NCBI GenBank assembly: GCA_965242785.1
Contig: CBDETA010000003.1
Location: 682,001-746,000 of the forward strand
Origin: Maricaulis sp965242785
GTDB taxonomy: Bacteria; Pseudomonadota; Alphaproteobacteria; Caulobacterales; Maricaulaceae
Length of the DNA: 64,000 bases
Direction: 5' to 3'
Part shown: one piece after another, positions 1-7,828 of the stretch
Numbering within the stretch: the stretch's first letter is position 1
How the letters are laid out: each line of letters begins with the position of its first letter
Notes under the pieces: generated by a model
Database searches by the model: none
Seen by the model: the letters and a program-made list of their open reading frames with translations, nothing else
Told to the model about the DNA's origin: nothing
Program-made: the position numbers and the translations under genes

Positions 1-548
1 ATGTAGGCGCGGACTTCCTCATCCTTGGCCCGCACATCGGTGGCCTCGGTGCCCAGCACGAAGTCGACCACTTTCTGGGTCTTGCCGAAATCGGTGAACA
101 GATTGGTCAGTTCACGGCCGGCACCGTCCTTGATGACGCCCTTGAGGGCCTGCACGCGCAGATATTCCGCGGTGATCGCGTGCCGGCGAGCGATCTCGTT
201 GAGCCGCTTTGCGACCTCGGTGTCGAGATTGGCGGCCACCTCGACGCCGCCCATCATCACCTTGCGGTCCTGCAGGTCCTTGGCGAGGATCTGATCCTCG
301 ACCGGGAAGTGCGGCACCTGAAAGATCTTCAGGTTCTGGCGAGCGCGGTCGACCTTCGCCGCGGGACCGCCGCGCTCTTCAGCGGCCAGGACACGCAGGA
401 CACCATTGTCCTCGGTGATCTGCACGAAGGTGGAGTTGATGGGTTCGAGCGGAAAGATGTTCAGGCCCGAGACATAGCCGTAGCGCTTGGGGTGCAGACG
501 CACCTCCTCGGTGAGCGCCCGGGCGGTAAAGGGAAAATTGAAGGACAT
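1..548 (-). CDS. phage major capsid protein E (partial, C-terminus outside window)
   Basis: Translation of the first 182 codons begins MSFNFPFTARALTEEVRLHP and continues with features of the lambda gpE-like major capsid family (pfam Phage_cap_E): an N-terminal segment ending in NSTFVQI, an ERGGPA motif, and the helix containing DREVMMGG-like residues (here DRKVMMGGVEVAANLDTEVA). An AAGGAA ribosome binding site lies just upstream of the ATG. It forms the icosahedral shell with the decoration protein encoded just upstream. The gene runs off the left window edge, so its length is unknown. A hairpin terminator separates it from the decoration gene, which may tune the ratio of the two. Confidence 0.88.
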   Translation of the reverse strand, partial: MSFNFPFTARALTEEVRLHPKRYGYVSGLNIFPLEPINSTFVQITEDNGVLRVLAAEERGGPAAKVDRARQNLKIFQVPHFPVEDQILAKDLQDRKVMMGGVEVAANLDTEVAKRLNEIARRHAITAEYLRVQALKGVIKDGAGRELTNLFTDFGKTQKVVDFVLGTEATDVRAKDEEVRAY

Positions 549-600
549 GGCAGGCATTCCTTTTGCTGCCCGGACGCCCCTCGGCGCCGGGACGTGTCAC

Positions 601-634
601 AAAAAAGGGCCCGGCACCGTCTGGTGCCGAGCCC
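601..634 (-). terminator. intrinsic terminator between decoration and capsid genes
   Basis: Read on the minus strand, an 11-bp GC-rich stem (GGGCTCGGCACC pairing with GGTGCCGGGCCC) is followed by six T residues. It lies 40 bases past the decoration gene stop and upstream of the capsid start, inside an otherwise co-directional head operon. Confidence 0.75.
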
Positions 635-673
635 CGTGTCCGATCAGGACGGGAAGGGTTGGAGGGTTGCGGC

Positions 674-1360
674 CTAGACCGCGTCGAGGACCTTGATGCC
701 CAGCGCGAGAAGCTGGGCGTCGATGGCGGCTTTCTGGTCAGCGGAGGCGCCGGAAGGATAGGAGAGCTGACTGCGGATCACCTCAGCCGGCCCCCGTTCC
801 AGGACCAGGCCCCGCGTGCCGCTGACACCATCGGCGATCGTGAAGGCATCCAGCGAAATCGCGGCGACATTCTGGGCGCCGTCCACCGCCGTCAGATCCA
901 GCGGTACCAGCAGGCCTGCAGCCTCGGTGACGGTGACGGTGAAGCTGTCACCAACATCGAAGTCTTCTGAACCATCGCCCAGCGTCAGCGCGATCTCGCC
1001 ATTGTCATAGGCAACGGCAACGGTGAGATCTTCCTTGCGGTCGCCGGCCGGATCGAAGACAGCAAACACGCCGGCATTCGTGGCCTCAGTGATACATTCC
1101 AGCGTATAGACGCCGGTCTGGGCCTGGGCGCCGAGCGCCAGACCGGAGATCGTGCCATTGCCGACATTGCTGCCGCCGGCCGCCGAGGCGATCGACAACG
1201 CCGCGGAAGCCCCCAGGATCATACCGATCGTGACCGACAGGTCGGATCCGCTGGGCGCTTCATAGGTGCGGGTGTTCCGGCAGAAGCCGGGCTTGACCTC
1301 CCACTTGAGAAGATCGGACAGGGCCTTCGGTTCGGCCCCGGTGGAAACCATCAGAGACAT
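674..1360 (-). CDS. phage head decoration protein (lambda gpD-like)
   Basis: 228 residues. The N-terminus (SLMVSTGAEPKALSDLLKWE) and C-terminus (LERGPAEVIRSQLSYPSG, then an ALGIKVL tail) match the lambda gpD family that trimerises on the capsid surface and stabilises the expanded head. Lambda gpD is about 110 residues, so this copy is about twice as long. The extra middle section (roughly residues 80-150) is rich in T, V and G with short beta-like stretches, typical of longer members in alphaproteobacterial phages. AGGAG ribosome binding site upstream. It lies between the protease/scaffold gene and the major capsid gene, as in lambda (C, Nu3, D, E). Confidence 0.85.
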   Translation of the reverse strand: MSLMVSTGAEPKALSDLLKWEVKPGFCRNTRTYEAPSGSDLSVTIGMILGASAALSIASAAGGSNVGNGTISGLALGAQAQTGVYTLECITEATNAGVFAVFDPAGDRKEDLTVAVAYDNGEIALTLGDGSEDFDVGDSFTVTVTEAAGLLVPLDLTAVDGAQNVAAISLDAFTIADGVSGTRGLVLERGPAEVIRSQLSYPSGASADQKAAIDAQLLALGIKVLDAV

Positions 1361-1451
1361 GGCTTGCTCCTAGAAATGATGGATGAAGGGTGCGCGGTCT
1401 TTGAAGGTAGCCGCCCGCGCCAGGGCCGTTTGGCCCGACCTGCCGGCCGGA

Positions 1452-1994
1452 TCAGGTGTTGCGGTTGAGCCGCTTCATCGCGGCGGACAGCGAGGTCTTG
1501 GCCTCATCGCCGCCCTTGCCGCCGACCGGCGCAGGCTTGAGCCCGTCCGGCGTGTTCGCCAGCGCGGAGGCCTTGAAGCCGGACCCTTCCGGCGCGGCCG
1601 CGGTGAGGATGTCCATCGCGTCGGCCTTGGTCATCTTGCCCAGGGCCACCTTGGTGGCCAGCGAGCCCGCCAGGCTGGGCCGGCTCTGGGCCGCCTTGGA
1701 CTTGAGGACGGCATTGGCGCTGGCTTCGGCGTCGTCTTCCTCGTCGGCGGCCTCTTCCTCGTCATCGCTGCCGGCCGCTTCGGCGTCGTCTTCCTCGTCG
1801 GCCGCCTCTTCATCATCATCGCCGCCAGCGGCCTCGGCGTCGTCTTCCTCGTCCCCGGCGTCCTCGTCCTCATCGCCATTCATGGCGGCGAGCATGGCGG
1901 CCGCCTGGGCCAGTTCGGTTTCTTCCTCTTTGGAGAGGGTCCCGGCATTTTTCTTGCCCATCAGGGCGGTCAGCCGGCCAGTGAGTTTCGCCAT
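1452..1994 (-). CDS. nested in-frame scaffold protein (lambda Nu3-like)
   Basis: An internal ATG at 1994, in frame with the protease, begins MAKLTGRLTALMGKKNAGTL and is preceded on the minus strand by GAAGAGGAG with a 6-base spacer, a stronger ribosome binding site than that of the full-length gene. The 180-residue product would be the free scaffold: N-terminal helix, acidic repeat, then a basic/helical C-terminus ending KRLNRNT, the usual capsid-binding end. Known for lambda: Nu3 is made from an internal start in C. Its use here is inferred from the ribosome binding site and the domain boundary. Confidence 0.65.
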   Translation of the reverse strand: MAKLTGRLTALMGKKNAGTLSKEEETELAQAAAMLAAMNGDEDEDAGDEEDDAEAAGGDDDEEAADEEDDAEAAGSDDEEEAADEEDDAEASANAVLKSKAAQSRPSLAGSLATKVALGKMTKADAMDILTAAAPEGSGFKASALANTPDGLKPAPVGGKGGDEAKTSLSAAMKRLNRNT

Positions 1995-3074
1995 TGTCGG
2001 CTCCTCTTCAATGGATCCAGCCGCTTGGGTTTCCGGGTTCTGGGACGCGCGGCCGATGGCGCCTCCAGTGGAAAGGGGCGAGGCAGTGCCAATGCGCGCC
2101 TTGAGCGCGTGATAGGCGGCCTCTTCATTCATGACGCCATCGATCAGACCGACATCCTCGCGCATGGGGTCGATCTCGGCAGGCGGCGGCGGATCGCCGG
2201 CGGTGAAGGTCTGGGCATCCCAGCCGCGATGATCACGGATCGCGGCGAGATCCAGACCGCGACCGGCGGCCAGTTCAACGAAAAACCGGTCGGCGCAGTG
2301 GTCGATCTCCATCTGGAACTGCGCCGCCTCGCGATCAGTCGGCGCGCGCCACCAGGCGCCCATATCCTTGAGTTCGCCTGATTTGAAGACGTGAACCGCC
2401 TCGCCCCACCGCTCCATCGCCGCGGACATGTCGAAGATGACGAGGCGCGCACCGACCGATCCGACCGTGGCACCATCGGAAGCAAAGATGGCATCGCACT
2501 GGGCGGCCAGGGCCATGCCAGCCGAACAGCACAGCTCGCCGACATGGGCGATGATCGGCTTGCCACCGGCGGCGGCGTTGAGCCCGCGCCAGGCGCGTGC
2601 GGACTCGATCAGGCCCGACACGAAACCGCCCGGCGTATCAAACAGGACCTGGATGCCCTCGACACGATCATCCTCGGCTGCCGCTTCCAGCGCTGCGATG
2701 TAGTCGCGGTAGCCGGGCCAGTAGCAGCCCGACCACCAGCCCTGGAAGCCGCGCGCCATCAGCGGCCCATCCACCGACATCAGGGCAATGTTTTCAATGA
2801 GGGTGTAACCGTGCGGCGTGCGCTCACCGCCTTCGGCCCAATCGGGCACATCCGGCGCCCAGCCCTCATCCCGGGCCTCGGCCGGCATGCCATCCAGCGC
2901 CGACGCGGCACCACGGACGAGGCGGCCGACACGCTCGCCCAGCCCCGGCTGCAGCCGGGCATCGGCGTGGACATGCCCGCCCTCGACCAGGGCGCGGACG
3001 ATGGCGCTTTCATGGCCACCGGCCACAGCGACCACACGCGGGCCGGAGGCCTGCCAGAAACGGGATTTGGGCAT
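1452..3074 (-). CDS. phage head maturation protease, S49 family, with C-terminal scaffold region (lambda C-like)
   Basis: 540 residues from the ATG at 3074, chosen because it lies 4 bases after the portal stop and behind AAAGGT; a longer reading frame to 3125 would overlap the portal. Residues about 75-310 are a SppA/ClpP-fold serine protease: FDTPGG, then the nucleophile segment CCSAGMALAAQ with Ser in SAG, and the GATVGSVGA loop. The last 180 residues are a highly charged scaffold domain with an Asp/Glu repeat. In lambda, C cleaves the scaffold and portal during prohead maturation; the same role is inferred here from fold and gene order. Confidence 0.87.
   Translation of the reverse strand: MPKSRFWQASGPRVVAVAGGHESAIVRALVEGGHVHADARLQPGLGERVGRLVRGAASALDGMPAEARDEGWAPDVPDWAEGGERTPHGYTLIENIALMSVDGPLMARGFQGWWSGCYWPGYRDYIAALEAAAEDDRVEGIQVLFDTPGGFVSGLIESARAWRGLNAAAGGKPIIAHVGELCCSAGMALAAQCDAIFASDGATVGSVGARLVIFDMSAAMERWGEAVHVFKSGELKDMGAWWRAPTDREAAQFQMEIDHCADRFFVELAAGRGLDLAAIRDHRGWDAQTFTAGDPPPPAEIDPMREDVGLIDGVMNEEAAYHALKARIGTASPLSTGGAIGRASQNPETQAAGSIEEEPTMAKLTGRLTALMGKKNAGTLSKEEETELAQAAAMLAAMNGDEDEDAGDEEDDAEAAGGDDDEEAADEEDDAEAAGSDDEEEAADEEDDAEASANAVLKSKAAQSRPSLAGSLATKVALGKMTKADAMDILTAAAPEGSGFKASALANTPDGLKPAPVGGKGGDEAKTSLSAAMKRLNRNT
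1723..1860. repeat. 54-bp tandem repeat encoding an acidic 18-residue unit
   Basis: Units begin at 1723, 1777 and 1831 (exact 54-bp period, the last unit partial). On the minus strand they encode DEEDDAEA plus a variable GG/SD-DEEEAA segment. The repeat sits in the scaffold domain and keeps the frame, so copy number can change without breaking the protein. Confidence 0.85.
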
Positions 3075-3078
3075 GGCT

Positions 3079-4716
3079 CTAACCTTTGTCCTGCGGTGTG
3101 GCGAGCTGGCGATCGGCTGCGACATAGGCCTGCAGATCGCCCAGCGACATGCCGGCGCGTTTCAGCTTGCGGCGCTCGCGCGTGCCGCGGGCGATGATCT
3201 CGTCCAGGGACTGGCCGCGCCGCGCGGCAATATCGCCCACGGTGGCCGACATGTTCTCGATCTCCAGCCGGTCGCCGGTGGCGTCTTTGGTCGGATCCGT
3301 CAGCTCGCGTCCCGGTCCGATCTCCTGGCCGCCGAGATAGGCCTGCGGATTGTCCCAGATCGACGGCGCCCGCGCCGGCAAGGCGAGCTGGTGTGTCTCG
3401 AACGCTTCCTGCAGGACTGCCAGGCGCGTCGGCCGGGTGGCAAAGGAACGCAGCACCAGACGTTCGCGGCGCACCATGCGGAAGGCGTCATTGATGGCGG
3501 TGCGCGCGGAGGTGAAGGTGGTCTTGGAAAAGTCCCGCGTCATCAGCTCATAGGACAGGCCGATCGGCGCGCCGCACTGGATCGCCATGAAGGCGGCCAC
3601 GTCGACATAGGCATTGGTGTCGCGCGGATCGGAATTCCATTTCAGCTCATCGCCCGGGAAAGTCTGGATGATGCGTGAACCGGCCATCTTGGAGATGCCG
3701 GAGCTGTCATAGAACTGATCGCGCAGGTCGAGCAGCTTGGACGCATCCTGGGCGCCGAGCAGTTCGGCCAGCATGTCCGGATCCGTGGTGGCGGAGGTGT
3801 AGGTGGCCACCACCATGGAATTGATCAGGAATTGCCGCATCTCCATTTCCGAGAGATCCCGGAAGAACTGGAGGCGGCCGGCCGAGGCCATGAAATCGGA
3901 AATCCCGCGTGTCTGTCCGGCCCGCTTGGGACGCATGACGTGCAGGAAGAAGGGCCGGGTATCGGTGGGCATCCCCGGCGTCATGCGCGGCACCCAGCGA
4001 CCGGAAAACCGGTGAAGCGCGGACAGGCCGACATCATACGGATGACCGTCGAGCACATAATAGGCAACCGGCCGGCCGCGTTCGTCATACTGGACGCCGC
4101 CGCGCTGGCGATCACTGTCAGCCATGCCGGTCGGCTGGGCCAGGCGGTCCGGATCGATCACCTGCAGCGAGGTGCCGAAGAAGCCATCCCGATCGACAAA
4201 GGGCAGCATGGCCGTACCCTCGCCTTCCGCGCCGACATATTGGCGGGTCAGCAGATCGAGCTGCAGATCGAAGGGCAGCCGCTCCTCGTAGTCATTGCGG
4301 AACAGAGGGTCATTCGCCCAGCGGCGCCAGACCAGCTCGATGCTCTCGCACAGCGCCTCGTACTCATCGCTTGTCGGATCAATGCCGAAGGCGGCCGCAT
4401 CGGGCGCGGACTCGAACCGCCAGCCATCGCCGACCAGAAGCGAGAGTTTCTGTTCGACCGCCGAGGCGGCCAGCGGCTCGTTGGCGATGAGATCGCGCAC
4501 CCGCGGGATCGCCTCCAGGCGCTCGCGCAGCCAGTCCCGGTCCGCCGAACCGCGGCTGGCATAATTGCCGGCGAAGGTTGATTCGAACGGATCGCCGGCC
4601 TGATGCGCCGCCCGCGGGGCGCGCGGGACCATCAGCGTGTTCGCCCCGGTGCGACCCGAACCGGCCGCCGCACGGGCCTCGGCGCGCTTGCGAGCCTTCG
4701 ACATCTTGCCCGCCAT
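3079..4716 (-). CDS. phage portal protein, lambda (gpB) family
   Basis: 545 residues from the ATG at 4716, which overlaps the gpW-like stop by one base (TGATG). The body matches the lambda-type portal: an N-terminal WLRERLEAIPRVRDL region, QVIDPDRL, a GVQYDERGRPVAYYV beta segment, HVMRPKRAGQTRGIS, and the long helix region with FEWNSD-like residues (here LKWNSDPRDTNAYVD). It forms the dodecameric DNA channel at one head vertex and docks the terminase. A second possible start (MSKARK, 4704) would shorten it by four residues. The C-terminus is rich in R and K and may be cleaved by the adjacent S49 protease, by analogy with lambda. Confidence 0.9.
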   Translation of the reverse strand: MAGKMSKARKRAEARAAAGSGRTGANTLMVPRAPRAAHQAGDPFESTFAGNYASRGSADRDWLRERLEAIPRVRDLIANEPLAASAVEQKLSLLVGDGWRFESAPDAAAFGIDPTSDEYEALCESIELVWRRWANDPLFRNDYEERLPFDLQLDLLTRQYVGAEGEGTAMLPFVDRDGFFGTSLQVIDPDRLAQPTGMADSDRQRGGVQYDERGRPVAYYVLDGHPYDVGLSALHRFSGRWVPRMTPGMPTDTRPFFLHVMRPKRAGQTRGISDFMASAGRLQFFRDLSEMEMRQFLINSMVVATYTSATTDPDMLAELLGAQDASKLLDLRDQFYDSSGISKMAGSRIIQTFPGDELKWNSDPRDTNAYVDVAAFMAIQCGAPIGLSYELMTRDFSKTTFTSARTAINDAFRMVRRERLVLRSFATRPTRLAVLQEAFETHQLALPARAPSIWDNPQAYLGGQEIGPGRELTDPTKDATGDRLEIENMSATVGDIAARRGQSLDEIIARGTRERRKLKRAGMSLGDLQAYVAADRQLATPQDKG

Positions 4717-4949
4717 CAGGTGCGCACCGGAGAGACGGGCGATCGCGTGCCGGCCACGCGGGCGCGCTCGGCCTGCAGCTCGCGCAGCTGGCGGCGGCAT
4801 TCCATCGTCAGATCCGCACCGCCGGCCGAACGCGACATCTCCCGGCCGTTGTGCTTGAGCGTCACGGCGCGATCCGGATCCGACAGCTTGCGCAGGCGGG
4901 TTTGCATCGCGGCGATTTCGGCATCAATTTCCGCAAGCGTTCGCGCCAT
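4716..4949 (-). CDS. gpW-like head-tail joining protein
   Basis: 77 residues starting MARTLAEIDAEIAAMQTRLR at 4949, behind GGAG at a 6-base spacing; a longer frame to 5000 lacks a good ribosome binding site. The small helix-hairpin-helix pattern with a central GREMSRSAGG turn and its place between terminase and portal match the gpW family, which plugs the portal and prepares it for tail attachment. The stop shares one base with the portal start, implying coupled translation. Confidence 0.72.
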   Translation of the reverse strand: MARTLAEIDAEIAAMQTRLRKLSDPDRAVTLKHNGREMSRSAGGADLTMECRRQLRELQAERARVAGTRSPVSPVRT

Positions 4950-4966
4950 GGTCAGGCTCCATTGAT

Positions 4967-5011
4967 CGAAGAAAAGAACGGGCGGGACCGCCAGGACCAA
5001 CAGTCCCGCCC
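4967..5011 (-). terminator. hairpin after terminase large subunit
   Basis: On the minus strand GGGCGGGAC pairs with GTCCCGCCC over a 14-base loop, followed by GTTCTTTTCTTC. The loop is large and the T-run interrupted, so this may be a leaky terminator or an RNA-processing hairpin within the packaging-head operon. Confidence 0.45.
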
Positions 5012-5055
5012 TACACCGCGAGCCCCCTCAGACCCGCGCGGTATGAAGGCCGGCA

Positions 5056-7197
5056 TCAGGCCCCGCGATTGCGGCGGGCCATGCGCTCAAGCGCGCCGGG
5101 TAGTTTCGGCTGGGCCGGATCAGCAGCAGCCGGTTTGCCGACAGGCGCCGGAAGCGCCTGGGCGTCGAACAGATCGCCCTGGCCCTGGGCCATCTCGATC
5201 TGGCGGCGGACCTCGGCTTCGCGATCCTGCCATTCCTCGTCCGACCAGCGCCCGCGATGATCGGCCCGGGCGCCGATGTGTTCGAGCGCCGCGACGGAAT
5301 AGACATCGCAGTCGAAATAGTGGTTGTCGCCGCGGGCTTTCCAGACGACCCGGGTCCGGCCTGTGGCCTTGATCTCTTCCTCGAAAATGTATTCCGAGGT
5401 CAGCTGCTGGAAGACATGGTCTTCGCAATCGCCCGGGAAGTGATAGACGCCGCGCGCCAGACCATCGGCCTCGCTGGGCTTTTCCAGCGTCTTGTGGAAC
5501 CGGGTGACGACGATGTTCTTCGCGTCATAGGTGCCGATGTGCCAGACCTTCAGCCCGCCGAAGCGCTTGCGCTTGCCCGAATTCTTGACCTCGGTCTCGG
5601 TGGCCTTCCAGATCAGCGGCTTGTTCCAGCCCGCCTCGCCGTTGATGGCCAGCACCCGTGGATCGCGCCGGGACTTCACCCAGGCCTTCACCGCGTCGGT
5701 GTTGTAGTTGGAGTCGATCAGGATCCGGTCGAAGGCGAACCGCGCCCGGCCGGGCAGCGGCGCGCCCTGGTCGGCGACGGTGTGCAGTTTCTTCCAGCAA
5801 TCCGCCGAGGCCTCGGCGGTCTCGCCGGCCAGGAAACCATAGTCGAGGATCCAGCTTTCCTCGTTGCGGTTCCAACCCTTGACCCAGAAATAGATGCCAT
5901 CGCGCTGGACATCGCAGGTCATCGTGAAGATCAGCGGCCCCCAGGCCCCGTGACCGCGCTGGAAGGCGCTGTCCTTGCGCGCCGCGAGCACTTCCCAATC
6001 GGGCACATCGGTGGCGATTTCAAAGACCCGGCCGAGCACGGTGTTGTAGAACACCTGTTCGGCCTTGGGATCGCCCTGCGCCTCGGCCCATTTGACGCAG
6101 ATATTGTTGAGCGTTTCGAACGCATTGATGACGCCGGTGATGTGGAAACCCGGCCGGCCGGCCAAGGGCCCCATATCGCGTTCGCGCCAGTGTTCGACCT
6201 CTTCGGCCGCAATGAATTTCGGCGGCGCGACGCCATCCACCTTGGCGGTCGGGATCCAGACACCGGCCGCCAGCATTTCCGGCTTGTCGGCATCGCGGTG
6301 AAACTGTCCGCACGACGGGCAGACCAGGTGCGCGTCATAAGGCGCGACCTCATTGGCCTGGATGTCCTCCCAATCCCAATCGACCTTGCCGCCGCAACCC
6401 AGGCAGCCCATGTAAAAGCGGCGCCGATCCGTCAGCTCATACTTGCGCATGATGCGCGAGGCGCGCGCGATCAGCGGCGTGGAGATCGCCAGGATCTTGG
6501 CCAGACCCAGCTTGAGATAGGTCTTGAATCGCTGGTCGGCGAGACGGTCCGGATCGCCTTCGCCTTCGGCATTGTCGGTCCAGCCGTCCAGGTCATCCTT
6601 GACCCCGAACCGGATGGTGTGCTGGCGCAGCGTGGCCGCCGAGTTGGCGCCCGCGCCCAGGATGGACGAGCCGTTCGAGAACTTGATCTCGAAACTGGTC
6701 GAACCGCCCTCGGTACGCGAATGGCGGGGCAGAACGCAGCCACCCACCTCTGGATTGAGGACCGGAGTGGCCTCGACCAGCTTCCAGTACTTGCGCTCCG
6801 CCCAGGCCTTGAACTGGCCGAGCGTCGGATGGATCACCATGGCCGGCGCGTTGAACGCCCACAGCACAGCAGATATCCACAGATCGGCGACCACCGTGCC
6901 GCCCGACTGGGCCGGCTTGATCACCGGGATTTCATCGCCGGGCCGTTCGGGCGACAGCTCGAACAGGATCTCGCGCAGGTAGGGCGCGGTGGCATGGCGG
7001 AAGGGCCCCGGCGCGGGCGAACCTTCCGGGAAATTGACATGCGCCTCCGGCCAGGCCGCCACATCCAGCGGCGCAGGCGGGCGGACCGCTTCGGCAAAGG
7101 CATGCACCACCGACCGGGCATTGCGGGCCAGGGTGACTGACAGGGGCAGGTCTGCCGGGCTTTGCGGGCCCGTCCCTGCGATCATGCCATCAGGCAT
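5056..7197 (-). CDS. phage terminase large subunit, gpA (GpA/TerL) family
   Basis: 713 residues. The N-terminal ATPase begins with the adenine-binding region and a variant Walker A in VIKPAQSGGTV (about residue 90). A zinc-binding segment has CLGCGG and CPSCGQFH about 45 residues apart (about residues 265-320), typical of gpA. The C-terminal nuclease region carries acidic residues in ILIDSNYNTD and YFDCDVYSV. Together with the small subunit it cuts concatemeric DNA and drives it through the portal. It overlaps the small-subunit gene by 8 bases. Alternative start MIAGTG at 7185. Confidence 0.92.
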   Translation of the reverse strand: MPDGMIAGTGPQSPADLPLSVTLARNARSVVHAFAEAVRPPAPLDVAAWPEAHVNFPEGSPAPGPFRHATAPYLREILFELSPERPGDEIPVIKPAQSGGTVVADLWISAVLWAFNAPAMVIHPTLGQFKAWAERKYWKLVEATPVLNPEVGGCVLPRHSRTEGGSTSFEIKFSNGSSILGAGANSAATLRQHTIRFGVKDDLDGWTDNAEGEGDPDRLADQRFKTYLKLGLAKILAISTPLIARASRIMRKYELTDRRRFYMGCLGCGGKVDWDWEDIQANEVAPYDAHLVCPSCGQFHRDADKPEMLAAGVWIPTAKVDGVAPPKFIAAEEVEHWRERDMGPLAGRPGFHITGVINAFETLNNICVKWAEAQGDPKAEQVFYNTVLGRVFEIATDVPDWEVLAARKDSAFQRGHGAWGPLIFTMTCDVQRDGIYFWVKGWNRNEESWILDYGFLAGETAEASADCWKKLHTVADQGAPLPGRARFAFDRILIDSNYNTDAVKAWVKSRRDPRVLAINGEAGWNKPLIWKATETEVKNSGKRKRFGGLKVWHIGTYDAKNIVVTRFHKTLEKPSEADGLARGVYHFPGDCEDHVFQQLTSEYIFEEEIKATGRTRVVWKARGDNHYFDCDVYSVAALEHIGARADHRGRWSDEEWQDREAEVRRQIEMAQGQGDLFDAQALPAPVGKPAAADPAQPKLPGALERMARRNRGA

Positions 7198-7822
7198 CGC
7201 CCGTTTCGAAGGCGGCGGCCTCTTCGGCCGCTTCCTCGATCAGCTCGGCGGACAGATCATCGGCAAAGCGCGACAGGGCCGTGCGCAGCTCTTCCACGAT
7301 GATCTCGCGCGGCTTGCGCGGATTGTCCGGTGCGATGCGATTGGCCGCCGGAATAGCGGCCATCATCACCGCATTGACCATGCGGCCGCCGATCTGCAGC
7401 CAGAGACGTTCGATCTTGTCCTTGTCCAGCAGATTGCCGACCATGCGCTCGTAACGCACGCGGGCTTCCTTGGCCTTGAAGGTGCGCATGACCGCATCGG
7501 CCTTTTGCGAGGCCTGGCGGCTGGGATCGACCGGTTCGGCGCGCGCCGCGGGCGCATCATCCTCATCGCCGGCATCGGTCGGCAGTGCGGCCTGGGTCTT
7601 CAGCGCGTTCTGGTGTTCCGCCCGGGCACGATCGGACGCGGCGGCGTCGACCACCGTCTTGCCCGTGGCCGGATCCTCGACCAGCACAATCTGGCCGGCT
7701 TTCTTCCATTTCGAGACGGTCTGCTTGGACACGCCCCGCGCCTCGCCATAGCCCTTTTGCATGGCGAAATACGCCGGCGAACCATCCGGCAGGGTTTGGT
7801 CAAGCAGGTGTTTGTCCGCCAT
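7190..7822 (-). CDS. terminase small subunit, Nu1-like
   Basis: 210 residues. An N-terminal winged-helix/MerR-type DNA-binding segment (YGEARGVSKQTVSKWKKAGQIVLVE) matches lambda Nu1, which recognises the cos/pac site. A disordered acidic linker (about residues 85-110) follows, then a helical C-terminus ending in E/A-rich residues that would contact the large subunit. It lies directly upstream of and overlaps the large subunit, 6 bases after the methylase gene. Confidence 0.78.
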   Translation of the reverse strand: MADKHLLDQTLPDGSPAYFAMQKGYGEARGVSKQTVSKWKKAGQIVLVEDPATGKTVVDAAASDRARAEHQNALKTQAALPTDAGDEDDAPAARAEPVDPSRQASQKADAVMRTFKAKEARVRYERMVGNLLDKDKIERLWLQIGGRMVNAVMMAAIPAANRIAPDNPRKPREIIVEELRTALSRFADDLSAELIEEAAEEAAAFETGDA

Positions 7823-7828
7823 ACGGGA

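Noticed and set aside
5257..7140. 627-residue plus-strand frame opposite the terminase
   Set aside because: Antisense shadow of the terminase large subunit; D/R/G-rich without motifs, and the minus strand has zinc and ATPase signatures.
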